From Roseiarcus sp963772555 (GTDB lineage: Bacteria; Pseudomonadota; Alphaproteobacteria; Rhizobiales; Beijerinckiaceae): a stretch of DNA of 64,000 nt. The notes beneath the pieces were generated by a model. It worked only from the letters and a program-made list of their open reading frames with translations, was not told the DNA's origin and did not search any database. Position 1 is the stretch's first letter. Each line of letters opens with the position of its first letter. A program made the position numbers and the translations under genes. Location: NCBI GenBank assembly GCA_963772555.1, contig CAVYXQ010000003.1, forward strand, positions 372,001-436,000, in the 5' to 3' direction. Below, piece by piece: positions 37,677-48,300 of the stretch.

Positions 37677-38333
37677 ATGGAGCTCTTGCATCATCTGCAG
37701 GGCTATCTCGGGACCTACGGCTATCTTGCCATCTTTGTCATTGTCGGCCTGGAAAGCGCCGGCATTCCGATGCCGGGCGAGACCGTCCTGGTCGCCGCGG
37801 CGATCCTGGCGGGCCAGGGCAAGCTCAATATTTTCGGCGTCGTCGCGGCGGCGGCGGCGGGGGCGATCATCGGCGACAATTGCGGCTACTGGGTCGGGCG
37901 AGAATTCGGCTTTCGCCTGGTCTATCGGTTTGGCCGCTACGTGCGCCTCGACGAGCGGCGCCTGAAGCTCGGCCAATATCTGTTTCTCCGGCACGGCGGC
38001 AAGATCGTGTTTTTCGGCCGCTTCGTCGCGGTTCTGCGCGCCTTCGCGGCGTTTCTGGCCGGCGTCAATCATTTCAACTGGGAGCGGTTCTTCCTGTTCA
38101 ACGCCGCCGGCGGGATCGTCTGGGCGACGATCTACGGCACCGGGGCCTTTTGGCTCGGCCGCGCCATCGAGACTTATGCGCGCCCGGTCGGCGTGGCCCT
38201 TCTGGTCGCGGCCGCAATTGGCATCATCGTCGGCGGTGTCTTCGTGCGCCGCCATGAGCAGGCGCTCGAGGACGAGGCGGAGCGGGCTTTGCCCGGGCCT
38301 CTCGTCGTGCCTAAGAACCTTGGCGCAAAATAG
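37677..38333 (+). CDS. DedA-family membrane protein
   Basis: A 218-residue inner-membrane protein of the DedA/SNARE-associated family. LGTYGYLAIFVIVGLESAGI, then PMPGETVLVAAAILA, GAIIGDNCGYWVGREFG and the re-entrant segment GKIVFFGRFVAVLRAFAAFL with the conserved Arg residues are all present. Family members influence membrane lipid flipping and envelope homeostasis. Adjacent (1 nt) to the phasin-like gene. Confidence 0.92.
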   Translation: MELLHHLQGYLGTYGYLAIFVIVGLESAGIPMPGETVLVAAAILAGQGKLNIFGVVAAAAAGAIIGDNCGYWVGREFGFRLVYRFGRYVRLDERRLKLGQYLFLRHGGKIVFFGRFVAVLRAFAAFLAGVNHFNWERFFLFNAAGGIVWATIYGTGAFWLGRAIETYARPVGVALLVAAAIGIIVGGVFVRRHEQALEDEAERALPGPLVVPKNLGAK

Positions 38334-38356
38334 CGGTCGCCTGGGCTGGGCAAGTC

Positions 38357-39379
38357 CTATGCGGCGGGACGCTCGACCGGGCCGACCCAGAGGCGCAAGC
38401 GCTCCGACCGGCGCAGCAGGTCCACCGGGACGGTGCGGTTGATCTTCTCGGCCTCGAGCGCGCGCAATAGCTCGCCGACGCTGGCGACTGGCTTGCCATC
38501 GAGGCCGATGATGATGTCTCCCGACAGCATTCCGGCCTGCGCCGCCGGCCCCGTTTGATCGACGCTGAGGACTCGCGCGCCCGTCGCCAGTTCGAGGCCG
38601 AGCCTCAGCGCAATCCGGCGCGGGATCGGCGTCGTCGCCGCGCCGATGCCGATATGGGCGCGTCTCACCCGCCCATGGCGCGCGATCTCGCCGGCGACGA
38701 AATTCGCCGTGTTGGAGGCGACCGCGAAACAGATGCCTTGCGCCCCCATGATGACGGCGGTGTTGATGCCGATGACTTCGCCGGCCGAGGAGACGAGCGG
38801 GCCGCCGGAGTTGCCGGGGTTCAGCGCCGCGTCCGTCTGCACCACGTCCTCGATCATGCGCCCCGTCCGCGACTGCAGCGAGCGCCCGAGCGCCGAAACG
38901 ACGCCGGTGGTCACGGTCGCGTCGAAGCCGAGGGGATTGCCGATGGCGATGGCGATCTGGCCGCGCCTCAGCCGCGCGCTGTCGCCCAGCCGTGCGGCCG
39001 GCAGCGACACGTCGGCGTCCACGCGCAGAAGCGCGAGATCCGTATCCGGATCGTCGCCCAGAACCCGCGCCTGCAGCTCGCGGCCCTCGAGCGTCGTCAG
39101 CGACACCACGCGCCCGCCCTGCACGACATGGGAATTGGTCAGCGCCAGCCCGTCCGACGACACGATCACGCCGGAGCCGGAGCCGCCGTTGCGGCCGCCG
39201 CGCCGCACGTCAATTCGCACGACGCTGGGCCCGACGCGGTCGACGACGTCGGCGACGACGCGCGAATAGTCGTCAAGCAGGACGGAGTCGGGAGCGGGCT
39301 TTGCGCCGGGGCCCTGGGACGGGCTGTCGGAGTCGAGAACGGGCGCCGGCTGAGGCGCCGGCTGAAGCGGTTCAAACAT
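38357..39379 (-). CDS. HtrA/Deg-like S1C serine protease with PDZ domain
   Basis: A 340-residue protease from the ATG at 39379. The triad is complete: His in LALTNSHVVQGG, Asp in DDPDTDLALLRVD, Ser in NPGNSGGPLVSS. One C-terminal PDZ domain begins around LELATGARVLSVDQTGPAAQ. No signal peptide or TM helix precedes the protease domain; the N-terminus is Pro-rich and hydrophilic, so a cytoplasmic location is suggested, unlike DegP. An upstream start at 39415 adds 12 residues that also do not form a signal. Convergent with dedA. Confidence 0.88.
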   Translation of the reverse strand: MFEPLQPAPQPAPVLDSDSPSQGPGAKPAPDSVLLDDYSRVVADVVDRVGPSVVRIDVRRGGRNGGSGSGVIVSSDGLALTNSHVVQGGRVVSLTTLEGRELQARVLGDDPDTDLALLRVDADVSLPAARLGDSARLRRGQIAIAIGNPLGFDATVTTGVVSALGRSLQSRTGRMIEDVVQTDAALNPGNSGGPLVSSAGEVIGINTAVIMGAQGICFAVASNTANFVAGEIARHGRVRRAHIGIGAATTPIPRRIALRLGLELATGARVLSVDQTGPAAQAGMLSGDIIIGLDGKPVASVGELLRALEAEKINRTVPVDLLRRSERLRLWVGPVERPAA

Positions 39380-39722
39380 GTCAGCGCATATGGGGAGACG
39401 CCCCCGGCGCGACAAGCAAGGGGTTCCGGCGAGCCTTCTCGTCTCAACGCTACGTAGTTTCCCTAATTGCGCGGACCTCGGCTGTTTGGGATGCTTCGGA
39501 TCGAGGGATGTGGCGGGTCGTTCGACAAATCGTCGTTTCGCTTGTCCCCCATAGTAAATCGGCGTGGGGCGATTAGGCCCAAATTTTTGCGCTTAAGATG
39601 CTGTATTGTCGTTATTCTGTGCGCTCCTCCCGCGACGCCGTCGACGTGCAAAAAGTTGCCTCGTCGGTCCTGCGCGGCCGCCGCGACCCGCCCCGAACGC
39701 GAACCGTAGTGACCAACGGCGG
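39380..39722. other. Intergenic, AT-richer promoter-like stretch
   Basis: 343 bases between the divergent protease and small membrane-protein genes. The stretch around 39570-39625 (AAATTTTTGCGCTTAAGATG onward) is AT-rich and promoter-like, but no clear -35/-10 pair is claimed. No gene recognised. Confidence 0.4.
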
Positions 39723-40085
39723 ATGACGGTCGTGGCGAGATTTCCGTTCCCCCCGCTCAGAAGGGCGCCGGCGAGATCATCTGCCCGGACGTCGGTCTGG
39801 TTGCCGCTGACTGCCGGGTTTCTTGCAGGCGCGATATTCGCGCTCAGCGTGGCTCAAGCCGACCGCGCCGCCCTCGAACCCGCCGCCCCGGAGCTCCCCG
39901 ACATCGTTCCGCCGACCGTGAGCCCGCATCCCTACGTACCCTATGTCCGCGTTGGCATGGGTCCCGCATCTCCGATTTCGGGCGCGTCCGCGCCCTCACG
40001 AGGTTCCGCCGCTTTCTGGCGGGACGGAGAAGCGCCGTCGACCGCGGCCTTCTCCTTCCTGATGGACCCCGGTCGAAGAGTTTGA
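39723..40085 (+). CDS. Small single-pass membrane protein of unknown function
   Basis: 120 residues from the ATG at 39723: a basic N-terminus (RFPFPPLRRAPARSSARTS), one hydrophobic segment WLPLTAGFLAGAIFALSVAQ that could be an anchor or a late signal peptide, then a Pro-rich tail containing PTVSPHPYVPYVRVG. No family recognised. Its stop is 5 nt before the cold-shock gene start, so the two are probably cotranscribed. Confidence 0.55.
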   Translation: MTVVARFPFPPLRRAPARSSARTSVWLPLTAGFLAGAIFALSVAQADRAALEPAAPELPDIVPPTVSPHPYVPYVRVGMGPASPISGASAPSRGSAAFWRDGEAPSTAAFSFLMDPGRRV

Positions 40086-40090
40086 ACGCC

Positions 40091-40744
40091 ATGAACAAAG
40101 GGAAGGAATTCTGGGCGCCGCGCAGGCACGGCTTCGATGACGACGGGCCGATCCCCTACGAACCCAGACGCGCCTCGCGTCCGTACGCCAGGCCCGACGC
40201 CGTGTTCGAGGAGGCGGGAGCGAACGGCTCCCAACCCGACGCGAGCCAGCCAACCGTCGATGCGGTCGTGAAGTGGTTCAAGGAAGAGAAGGGCTTCGGT
40301 TTCGTCGAGCTCGCCAACGGACAGGGCGACGCGTTCCTGCACGCCACCGTCTTGCATGCAGCGGGTCACGACGGCATCGCCCCCGGCGCAACCCTCCGGG
40401 TCATCGTCGGCTCAGGCGCCAAGGGACCGCAAGTTGTCCGCGTCGTGTCGATCGATGCGTCCACCGTCATCGAGCGTCCCCGCCGTCCCGACGGGATGAT
40501 GCGCCCGCCGCGCCGCTTCGCGCCCGACCCTTCGACGGCGACGCCTCTCGAGGGCAAGGTCAAGTGGTTCAACGAGACGAAAGGCTTCGGCTTTGTCGCG
40601 GTGGATGACGGCGGCAAGGACATCTTCGTCCATATCTCAGCGCTGAACGCGGCGGGCATCGCCCATCTCGATGAAGGTCAGCCGGTGAACATGCGCGTGG
40701 TGGACACGCCGCGGGGCCGCGAGGCGATCTCGATCGCGGTGTAA
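40091..40744 (+). CDS. Double cold-shock-domain protein
   Basis: 217 residues: an N-terminal, charged, low-complexity extension (1-55) and two CSDs. CSD1 starts VDAVVKWFKEEKGFGFVELA and CSD2 LEGKVKWFNETKGFGFVAVD, the latter with DIFVHISAL; both RNP1 (KGFGF) motifs are intact, while RNP2 is intact in CSD2 (IFVHI) but altered in CSD1 (AFLHA). An Arg/Pro linker separates the domains. Tandem-CSD proteins are common in alphaproteobacteria and bind RNA/ssDNA. GAAGAG lies about 10 nt ahead of the ATG. A strong terminator follows at 40809. Confidence 0.93.
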   Translation: MNKGKEFWAPRRHGFDDDGPIPYEPRRASRPYARPDAVFEEAGANGSQPDASQPTVDAVVKWFKEEKGFGFVELANGQGDAFLHATVLHAAGHDGIAPGATLRVIVGSGAKGPQVVRVVSIDASTVIERPRRPDGMMRPPRRFAPDPSTATPLEGKVKWFNETKGFGFVAVDDGGKDIFVHISALNAAGIAHLDEGQPVNMRVVDTPRGREAISIAV

Positions 40745-40808
40745 TATAACAAGACAAAGCAAGCCAAGTCTCGCCGGCCGCATTCCTTGACAGTAGCGTT
40801 CGTCCTGC

Positions 40809-40836
40809 AAGCCCGTCGTTGACGGGCTTTATTTTT
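40809..40836 (+). terminator. Rho-independent terminator after cold-shock gene
   Basis: Perfect 9-bp stem AAGCCCGTC-GTT-GACGGGCTT followed by TATTTTT. Confidence 0.9.
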
Positions 40837-40841
40837 GCCGC

Positions 40842-41098
40842 CCTTCTCCCGCAAGCGGGAGAAGGCGGCCCGAAGGGCTGGATAAGGGGGAGCGTGCGGA
40901 AGCGCGATGGCTCGGCACGTTCAACCCGCGGAGCCTGACGCGAAGCGCCATGCGAGGGCCAACTGTGGGACCGGGCGAGGTCGCGCGCCCGGCGCGGTTC
41001 TTCCTCCGTCCGGCCGCGCATTGCCCGTTTTAGAAGAACGGGCGTTCTCCCGAACGCCCCATGGCGCGTCCACCTTCTCCCCGCAAGCGGGAGAAAGG
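40842..41098. repeat. REP-like palindromes (two copies)
   Basis: CCTTCTCCCGC-AA-GCGGGAGAAGG at 40842-40865 and a close variant, CCTTCTCCCCGC then AAGCGGGAGAAAGG, at 41072-41098. They are of the same type as 16774-16811. The 355 bases from 40745 to 41099 hold no recognisable gene. Confidence 0.8.
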
Positions 41099-41099
41099 C

Positions 41100-44000
41100 C
41101 TACCCCCCGGCCACCTCGAACCGCGCCAGCGGCAGGGTGAAGCTGAATTTCGCTCCGCCGCCGGGATTGGGCTCCGCCCAGATTCTCCCATAATGGGCCT
41201 CGATGATCGAACGCGAGATCGACAGCCCGACGCCGAGGCCGTCCTTCTTGCTCGAGGCGAAAGGCACGAACAGTTCGGAACGCGCGGCGTCGGTCAGACC
41301 AGGACCGGTGTCGGCGACGTCGGCTTGAACCATGCCTTCATCGAGGACGGTCGAGATCGTCAACCTGCGCTCGCGCGAATTCGCCATCGCCTCGATCGCG
41401 TTGCGCATCAGATTGACCATCGCCTGCTCGATTTGAACCCGATCGGCGAGCACCATGTCCTCCGGCGCATCGAGCTTGACGACGATCTCGACATTGGCCT
41501 CGTTCGCCGACGCTCCCACCAGTTCGCAAGCGCGGCGGATCAGATCGTGCAGACTCTGCTCGACTTTGTCGGGCTCGCCGCGCGCCATGAACTCCCGCAG
41601 GTGCGAGATGATCTGTCCGGCGCGCAGCATCTGCGCCAGACCCTTGTCGAGCGCTTCTTCCACTGCGTGCGACGGCGTTCGGGCGCCGATCATGTGTCGC
41701 GCGGCCGAGAGATAGTTTGAGGCCGCCGCCAGCGGCTGGTTGAGTTCGTGCGCCAGCGCCGTCGCCATATCCGCCATCGAGTCGAGCCGGTTGCCGTGCA
41801 GCCGGCTGAGCCGCGCTTCGAAACGGCGCCGCTCGCTGAGGTCGCGCATGAAGCCGATAAACAGCCGCTCGTCGCGGTAGCGAATTTCCGACACCAACAG
41901 CTCTACCGGGAACGGGGAACCGTCCTTCCGTCTGGCTTCGACATTGCGGCTGACGCCGATGATCTTCTTTTCGCCGGTGCGGATATAGCGCTGAATGTAG
42001 TCGTCATGCTGAGAGCGCTCGGGCTCCGGCGCGAGCACCTTGACGTTTTGCCCGATCAATTCGTCGGCGGAATAGCCCAGCATCGTCGTCGTCGCCGCGT
42101 TGATCGACTGAATCGTGCCGTGCTCGTCGATGGTGACGATCGCGACGGCGACGCCGTTGATCACGGCGCGCATGCGGGCTTCGCTGTCGCGCAGCGCGTC
42201 CTCGGCGCGCCGCCGCTCGCCAATGTCGACGAAAGTGACGACGACGCCGTCGATCCTGTCCTCGACGGTGCGGTAAGGCCTCAGGCGCATCAGGTACCAG
42301 CCGCCGGTCACGCTACGCACCTCACGCTCGATCGAGGCAAGCTCGAGCAGCACCGTGCGGGCGTCCTTCGCCAGACCCTCGTAGTCGAGGCCGTGGGTGA
42401 AGTCGGTGATCGACCGGCCCTCGTCGCCCGCAGCGAGATTGAACAAGTCGGCGATGCGGGGGGTGAAGCGGTTGATGCGCAATTGGGTGTCGAGAAACAG
42501 GATGCCGACGTCGGTCGCGGCCATCAGGTTTTGAATGTCGCTGTGGGCGCGCGACACGCTTTCGAGCTTGGTCTTCAGCTCGCCATTGACCGTCTGCAGC
42601 TCTTCGTTGATCGACTGCAGCTCCTCCTTGCTGGTTTCGAGCTCCTCTGCGGTCGAGCGGTACTCCTCGTTGATCGACTGCAATTCCTCGTTGGCTGCCC
42701 GCAATTCCTCATTCGCCCCCTCGTATTCCTCGCGCGAGTTGCGCAGTTGCGACTGGGTGAATTGCAGCTCCTGCTGAAGCTGCTGGATCTGCTCGTTCGG
42801 CGCGCCGTCCTCAATTGCGCTTGCTTCGACGGGCAAGTCGCCGAGCGCTTCGCCCTCGAAAAAGAATACGATGGCCGAACGGCTCACATTGGGATCGACG
42901 CTGGCCGGCCTCGCCTGCAGGTAGATGCGCTTGGAGTCGCCGTTGAAGCGGACGGCGATCGGGCCGCTGAGGGTCTGCTCGTTGCGGGCGAAAACGCGGT
43001 GCAGCGCCGCCCTCAGGTCGAAGCGCAATTCCTCGCGCGCAAGCTCGACCAGGTCATTGACCAGTACTCCGCCCGAGGGTTGCAGGTAACGTCCGGCCAT
43101 TTCGGACAGATGGATGACGCGATAGGAACTCGTCGACCAGAGCGCTCGGCGGCGCCAGGCGCTCCAGCGCCTCGCGGTGCATGATCCCCTCGTTTGGCGC
43201 CCGGAACGCCGCCGGCGTCCTCAGAGGCAACAGCTCCGAGCCGAAAGCTGGCCCTAACCGGGGCGTCACCCTCACCTCGGAGGGGATCGAGGTTCGCTGG
43301 TAGATGCGCGCCTCACGGTCGACGGGGCGGAACATTCCCACCGGGCTGTCGGCGTTTTCCGATGACCCGAGGAAGAGATAGCCGGACGGCTTCAGCGCGA
43401 AGTGGAAGGTCGCGCAGACCTGCTGCTGCAATTCGCGGTCGAGGTAGATCAGCACATTGCGGCACGAGATGAGATCCGTGCGCGAGAATGGCGGATCCTT
43501 CAGAAGGCTGTGCCTGGCGAACAATACGACGTCTCGCAATTCGCGCGTGACCCGGTAGTGATCGACCTCTTTGCTGAAGAACCGCCGCAGACGGTCTTCG
43601 TTCATGTCGGCTTCGATGGCGAGCGGGTAGTGGCCCTCGCGGCCAACGGCAAGCGCCGCTTCGTCGAGGTCGGAGGCGAAGACCTGGATTTCGGCCCGGA
43701 TCTCGTGACGGCTCGCCTCCTCGAGCAGGAGAATGGCGATTGAATAGGCTTCCTCGCCTGTGGCGCAGCCTGGAATCCAGGCGCGGATCGCGTCGCCCGC
43801 GCCCTTGCCGTCGGACAGCCCCGGAATGACGAGCGACGCCAGCTTGTCGAAGGCGTGCGAGTCGCGAAAGAATGTCGTCACCGAGATCAGCAGATCCGAG
43901 AACAACGCCTGCGCTTCCGCCGCGCTTTCGCGCAAAACCGCAAGATAATCGGCCATCGTCGCCGCCCGCTGCACCTGCATGCGGCGGGCGATGCGGCGGC

Positions 44001-44745
44001 GGATGGTCGATTTCTTGTAGTTGGAGAAGTCGTGACCCGTGCGGACGCGCAGATGCGAGAGGATGCGTTGCATCGAGGCGTCATCGGCTTCGTTCATCGC
44101 CTCAACGGCGACGCTGGCCCGGTTGCGAATAAGTTCTGGCAGCCGGGCGGCGATCTCCCGGAGCGGCAGGACGAGATCGGCGAGGCCGGTCGCAATGGCG
44201 CTTCGCGGCATTGAACCGTATTCGGCCTCTTCCGGTTCCTGCACCAGAATGATGCCGCCGGTTTCCTTCACCGCCTTGATGCCGACCGAGCCGTCCGACC
44301 CGGCGCCGGAGAGGACGATGGCGAAATCGTCGCCATGCTGCGCGGCCAGCGAGCGGAAGAACAGATCGATCGGGGCGCGCTGCCAGCGAGGCTCGTCGAA
44401 TTCGGCGATCGCCAGATGCTGATTGGTGACCGTAAGCTGCCGATTCGGCGGAATGACGTAGACGTGCCGCGGCTCGAGCGGGGTGCGGTTGCTGACTTGG
44501 GTGACCGGCATCCGGGTGCGCGCCGCGAGGATGTTCGGCAGTTCGCTCTGGTGCGCCGGATCGAGATGGAGGACGACGACGAACGCCGCGTCGACGTCGT
44601 CGGGCAGGCTTTCAAAGAAGATCTGCAGGGCGCGAACGCCGCCGGCAGAGGTTCCGATGCCGACCGTCGGGAACCGCTTCGAGGCGCCTTCCCCGGCGCC
44701 TGATTCGCCACTGGACGGCGCCGTCTGGCCATCGTCGCGGTTCAT
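41100..44745 (-). pseudogene. CheB-CheR-coiled coil-PAS-FixL-like histidine kinase, one frameshift
   Basis: A giant signalling protein of about 1214 aa when one surplus base at 43125-43126 is removed. Order: CheB methylesterase (about 25-210) with Ser in GIGTSAGGVRAL, His in VVLHLDPAHQSEL and Asp in LSGAGSDGSVGIKAV but no receiver domain; CheR methyltransferase (about 225-490) with YKKSTIRRRIARRM, TTFFRDSHAF, the AdoMet motif WIPGCATGEEAYS and LISCRNVLIYLD; a long coiled coil rich in EELQSINEE repeats; PAS domains, the last closely FixL-like; then HisKA with the phospho-His in ATALAHELNQPLAAASNYL and HATPase with N box, DTGPGL and GLGVGLSIS. The FixL-like PAS keeps His (codon 42006-42008) and both Arg residues of the haem pocket. 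The frameshift separates CheB-CheR (stop at 43054) from the kinase half. No response-regulator gene is adjacent. Confidence 0.88.
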
Positions 44746-45364
44746 CCGAGCCTCCTAGGGGCCCGACGGAGGTCCCTGTCCCCAACGCGGTAACGCTCGC
44801 GCCCTGCGCAATGATCCATTGGCCAAGGACTTACGCGCGGTCATCCTACAGATCGCGCCGCCGTTTTGGAAGAAGCGAAGTGCACTTCGCTTTGACGGTT
44901 TGCGGCGGGAACCCGCGGAAACAAGTTCACCCGACCTTCGCCGGAGGACGGCTCAAATATTACTAACAGAATAATCTCTTCCTGAAATTCACAAACCGTG
45001 GTAGGCTAGCAAGACATTGGCGCTCTCATATCGGGGCCCAGGGCGAGTTCCACTATTTTGGGGTGCTAGACATGAGCCACTCCGTCAGGGCGCCGTATTG
45101 CATAGCTCGGGCGAAGGACGTCGAAGACGACGAAAATGACGTCGCAGGATCTGTAATATGACGCCGCGGGGAGCCTAAAATAAGCAACCTGCCTGTGCGC
45201 CTGCAACCCATTGAAAACTCACGATTCGGACGAGAGAATCCAAGGAAATCCAAGGAAATCCAAATCGCCGATCCAATGAAATTCAAGCTGTAGTTTCGCG
45301 CGATCCAGGGAATCCAAGAGAAACCAAAGGAGTTCGCGCCGGGATCAGTGGCCGCTCCTGATGG
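44746..45364. other. Intergenic region with AATCCAAGGA tandem repeat
   Basis: 619 bases without a gene. The part near 44955-45000 is AT-rich, as a promoter for the leftward kinase might be. The right part carries a short tandem repeat (listed separately). Remaining short open frames have no recognisable motifs. Confidence 0.5.
45237..45329. repeat. Tandem AATCCAAGGA boxes
   Basis: AATCCAAGG is followed by AAATCCAAGG and AAATCCAAAT at 45237-45265, then a looser set ATCCAGGG-AATCCAAGAG-AAACCAAAGG at about 45303-45330. Near-identical boxes in inverse orientation lie at 63950-63985. Confidence 0.7.
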
Positions 45365-48300
45365 TCACGTCGCATCGCGCCTCGCCGCCTGGAGCCGTCC
45401 TTTCGACACCGCCGCCAGGATGGCGCGGGCTCGGCTTGCGGCGAGGGCCGCCGCGACGTCCGGTCCGACCTTGAGCCGCCAGTTCGGCCGCTCGCGGTCG
45501 GTGCCGGGCAGGTTGGTGGCGATCGTCTGGCCGACGAGGTCGTCGTACTGGGCGCTGGCGAAGATCGAGCCCGCGCCGCCGATCAGCGCGTGGACCGCCG
45601 CCGCGAGCGTGTCGTCGAGCGGCGCCTCCTCGTTGGGCGCGACCGCAATCAGTCCGGCGGCGAGCAGCGCCGCGACGAGGCCTTGCTTATCGGCCCGCCG
45701 CTCGGCGATCGCCTCGGCCGCGGTGGCGAGCGACAGGCGGCCCAGCGATAGCCGCTCGGCGATGTCCGCGCCCTGCCACCATCCGGCGAGCGTGGCGAGA
45801 TCGTGCGTGGCGACGCAGGCGACCGAGAGCGGCGGATATCCCGCGGGCGGCAGCACCTCGGCCCCCTTGCGCTCGAACCGCAGCACCCGCATGCCGAGGA
45901 TGTTGGCTTTCGTCAGGCGGCTGCGGAAGCCTGGCGGCACTGTGCCGAGGTCCTCGCCGACGACCATGCAGCGCGCCCGCTGGCTCTCGAGCGCGACCTG
46001 GCCGATCAGATCATCGAGCGGGTAGGCGAGGTAGGCGCCCTCTGCCGGCTTGGCGCCGTCGGGAATGAGGAAGAGCCGCCGAAGCCCCATCGCGTGATCG
46101 ATGCGCAGCATCCCGGCGTGGCGCATGTTGGCGGCATAGAGGGCGCTCAGATTCGCCCATCCATCGCGGGCGCCGGCAAGCGGGTTGGGGGCCGGCAGGT
46201 TCCAGTTCTGTCCCTCGGTGGCGAACGGGTCTGGCGGCGCTCCGACCGACACGCCCAGCGCGAGGTCCTTCGCGTGCGCCCAGGCCTCCGCGCCGTCGGG
46301 CGCCGCGCCGATCGCGAGATCGCGATAAAAGCCGATGTCGAGCCCGGCGGCGCGCGCCGCCGCCGCCGCGCGCGCCAGTTGGCGGTCGGCGAGCCACTGG
46401 CAGAAGAGCGCGAAATCGAAGGCGAGCGGATCCTTCGCCGCGAAAGCGGCGCCGATCGCCTTCGCGTCGCCGTCCCTGAGCGCCTCGGGCCAGGACCGCC
46501 AAGCCGCGCCGGCTTCGCTCGAGGCGATCGTCTGGAAGGCGGCAAAGCGCCGAAGCGCTTCGCCGCCGGTGCTGACGAAAGCCAGAAAGTCGACGAACAT
46601 GGGTTCGTCCGGCCGCGACGCCCGGGCCCGCGCGAAGGCGAGATGGAGCGCCTCGAGCGCGGCCCGCTTGATCGCCCAGACTTCCGGGTAGCCCACGGTT
46701 TCGGCCGCGGAGGCGGCGGCGATGGCGGGAGCGAGCGCCGCCAGAGCCGCATCCAGGGCCTCGTCCCGCGGCAACCCGGTGTCGAGGACGTCGACGTAGA
46801 TCGGATCAAGGAAGCGCCGGTCGGAGGGATGGTAGGGGCTTGCTCGTCCCCGGTCGTGCGGAAAGAGCATGTGCATCGGGCTGACGCCGAAATAGGACGC
46901 GCCCGCCCGGCCCGCCGCCTCGCCCGTACGCTGAAGGGTGGAGAAGTCGCCGATGCCCTGATCGCCCGCGCGGCGAAGGGCGTATAGCTGCGCCGTGACG
47001 CCGAAGCGCTTGGACAGCGCCGCCTCCGCTCCATAGGCCTCGGGCGGCGCGACCGTGAGCGCGCAGTCGACGCCGCCGACGATGAGGCGATGGCGGCCGA
47101 TCGGCAGGCCAGGCAGCGGCGCGGCGCGCTCCGCGACGACGCGCCCATCCGGCAGTTCGCGGCGCTCGCCCTCGCCCGCCGCGATCCGCCATTCGATGAT
47201 GCGTCCATCCTCGCATTCGAGGCGCGCATTGAGGCTTTGGGGCTGATCGCGCAACGGCGCCGCGAGCGGCTTGTCGGCGGGGAGGGTGAGCGACGTCGGA
47301 ACCCGGCGCCGCCGCGTCTCGTCGAGCACACGATCAAGGCTTTCCAGCGCCTGCGCCGCGCTGCCGGCCTCGAGGCCGAGCGCCGTCAGGAGCGCGATCT
47401 TGGTCTCCGGCGACACGACATTTCGTTTGCCGCCGATGTCCCACCATTCGGTGGCGATGCCGACGGCCTTCGCCAGAGCGTCGATGGCGTCCGCGCTCGG
47501 GGGCGCTGCGGCGTGGCCGCCGGCGACAGGACTTTCGGCAAGAATGAGGCAGGAGCGGGCGACGAGCCGCTGCCGGTCGGCGAGCGCGGTCGGCCGCTCG
47601 GGCGCATCGGGGTTCGAGGTGTCTGCCAGCAGGCGCCAGGCCATTCCGGCGCGCGGCTCCGGCAGACGAAGATCCACATCGTCGCCGCCTCGGTTCAACG
47701 CCACGGCGACGCGGTCGGCGCCGTCGCTAAGCGGCGCGGCGAAGACTGCCACGAGCACCGCGCCCGCGCCGTCGTTCCAGGTGGCGGGCGTCATCGAGCC
47801 CTCGGCGTCGCGCCATTCGACATCGGGAAGCCTGCCGCCATCGAACGGCTCGCCGGTCAGGAAGGCGTCGCGCGACAGGGCAGGATGGGTCCGGCGGACG
47901 TCGATGAGGTGGCGGACAAAGGCGATCAACAGAGCGTCGGCCGCGCCCCAGTCGATGGCGGTCGTCGCGTTGTCCTGTGCGTAAGCGTTGTTATTGCCGC
48001 GCTGACTGAAGCCGAGCTCCGATCCCATGGCGAGCATCGGCGTGCCGCGCGAGGCGAGAAGCAAGGTCAGCAGATTGCGCTGGTCGCGCGAACGGGCTTC
48101 GACGATGGCGGGAACGTCGCTCGGTCCCTCGACGCCGTGGTTCCAGGAGGTATTGGCGTCGGTTCCGTCGCGGTTCTGCTCGCCGTTCGCCTCGTTGTGC
48201 TTGTCCTCGTAGGCGACGAGATCGGCGAGGGTGAAGCCGTCGTGCGCGACGACGAAGTTGACGCTTTTCGACGGCGCCGCGGCGCGGGGGAAGACGTCCC

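Noticed and set aside
43054..43100. Separate CheB-CheR gene and independent kinase gene
   Set aside because: The kinase frame continues in phase upstream of its apparent start (YRVIHLSEMAGRY) directly from the CheR frame once one base is removed, so a single fused gene is the better model.
41748..43184. Long plus-strand open frame antisense to the histidine kinase
   Set aside because: Mirror of the coiled-coil and PAS codons; no independent support.
45237..45329. CRISPR-like array
   Set aside because: Units are only about 10 nt, tandem without spacers; not CRISPR.
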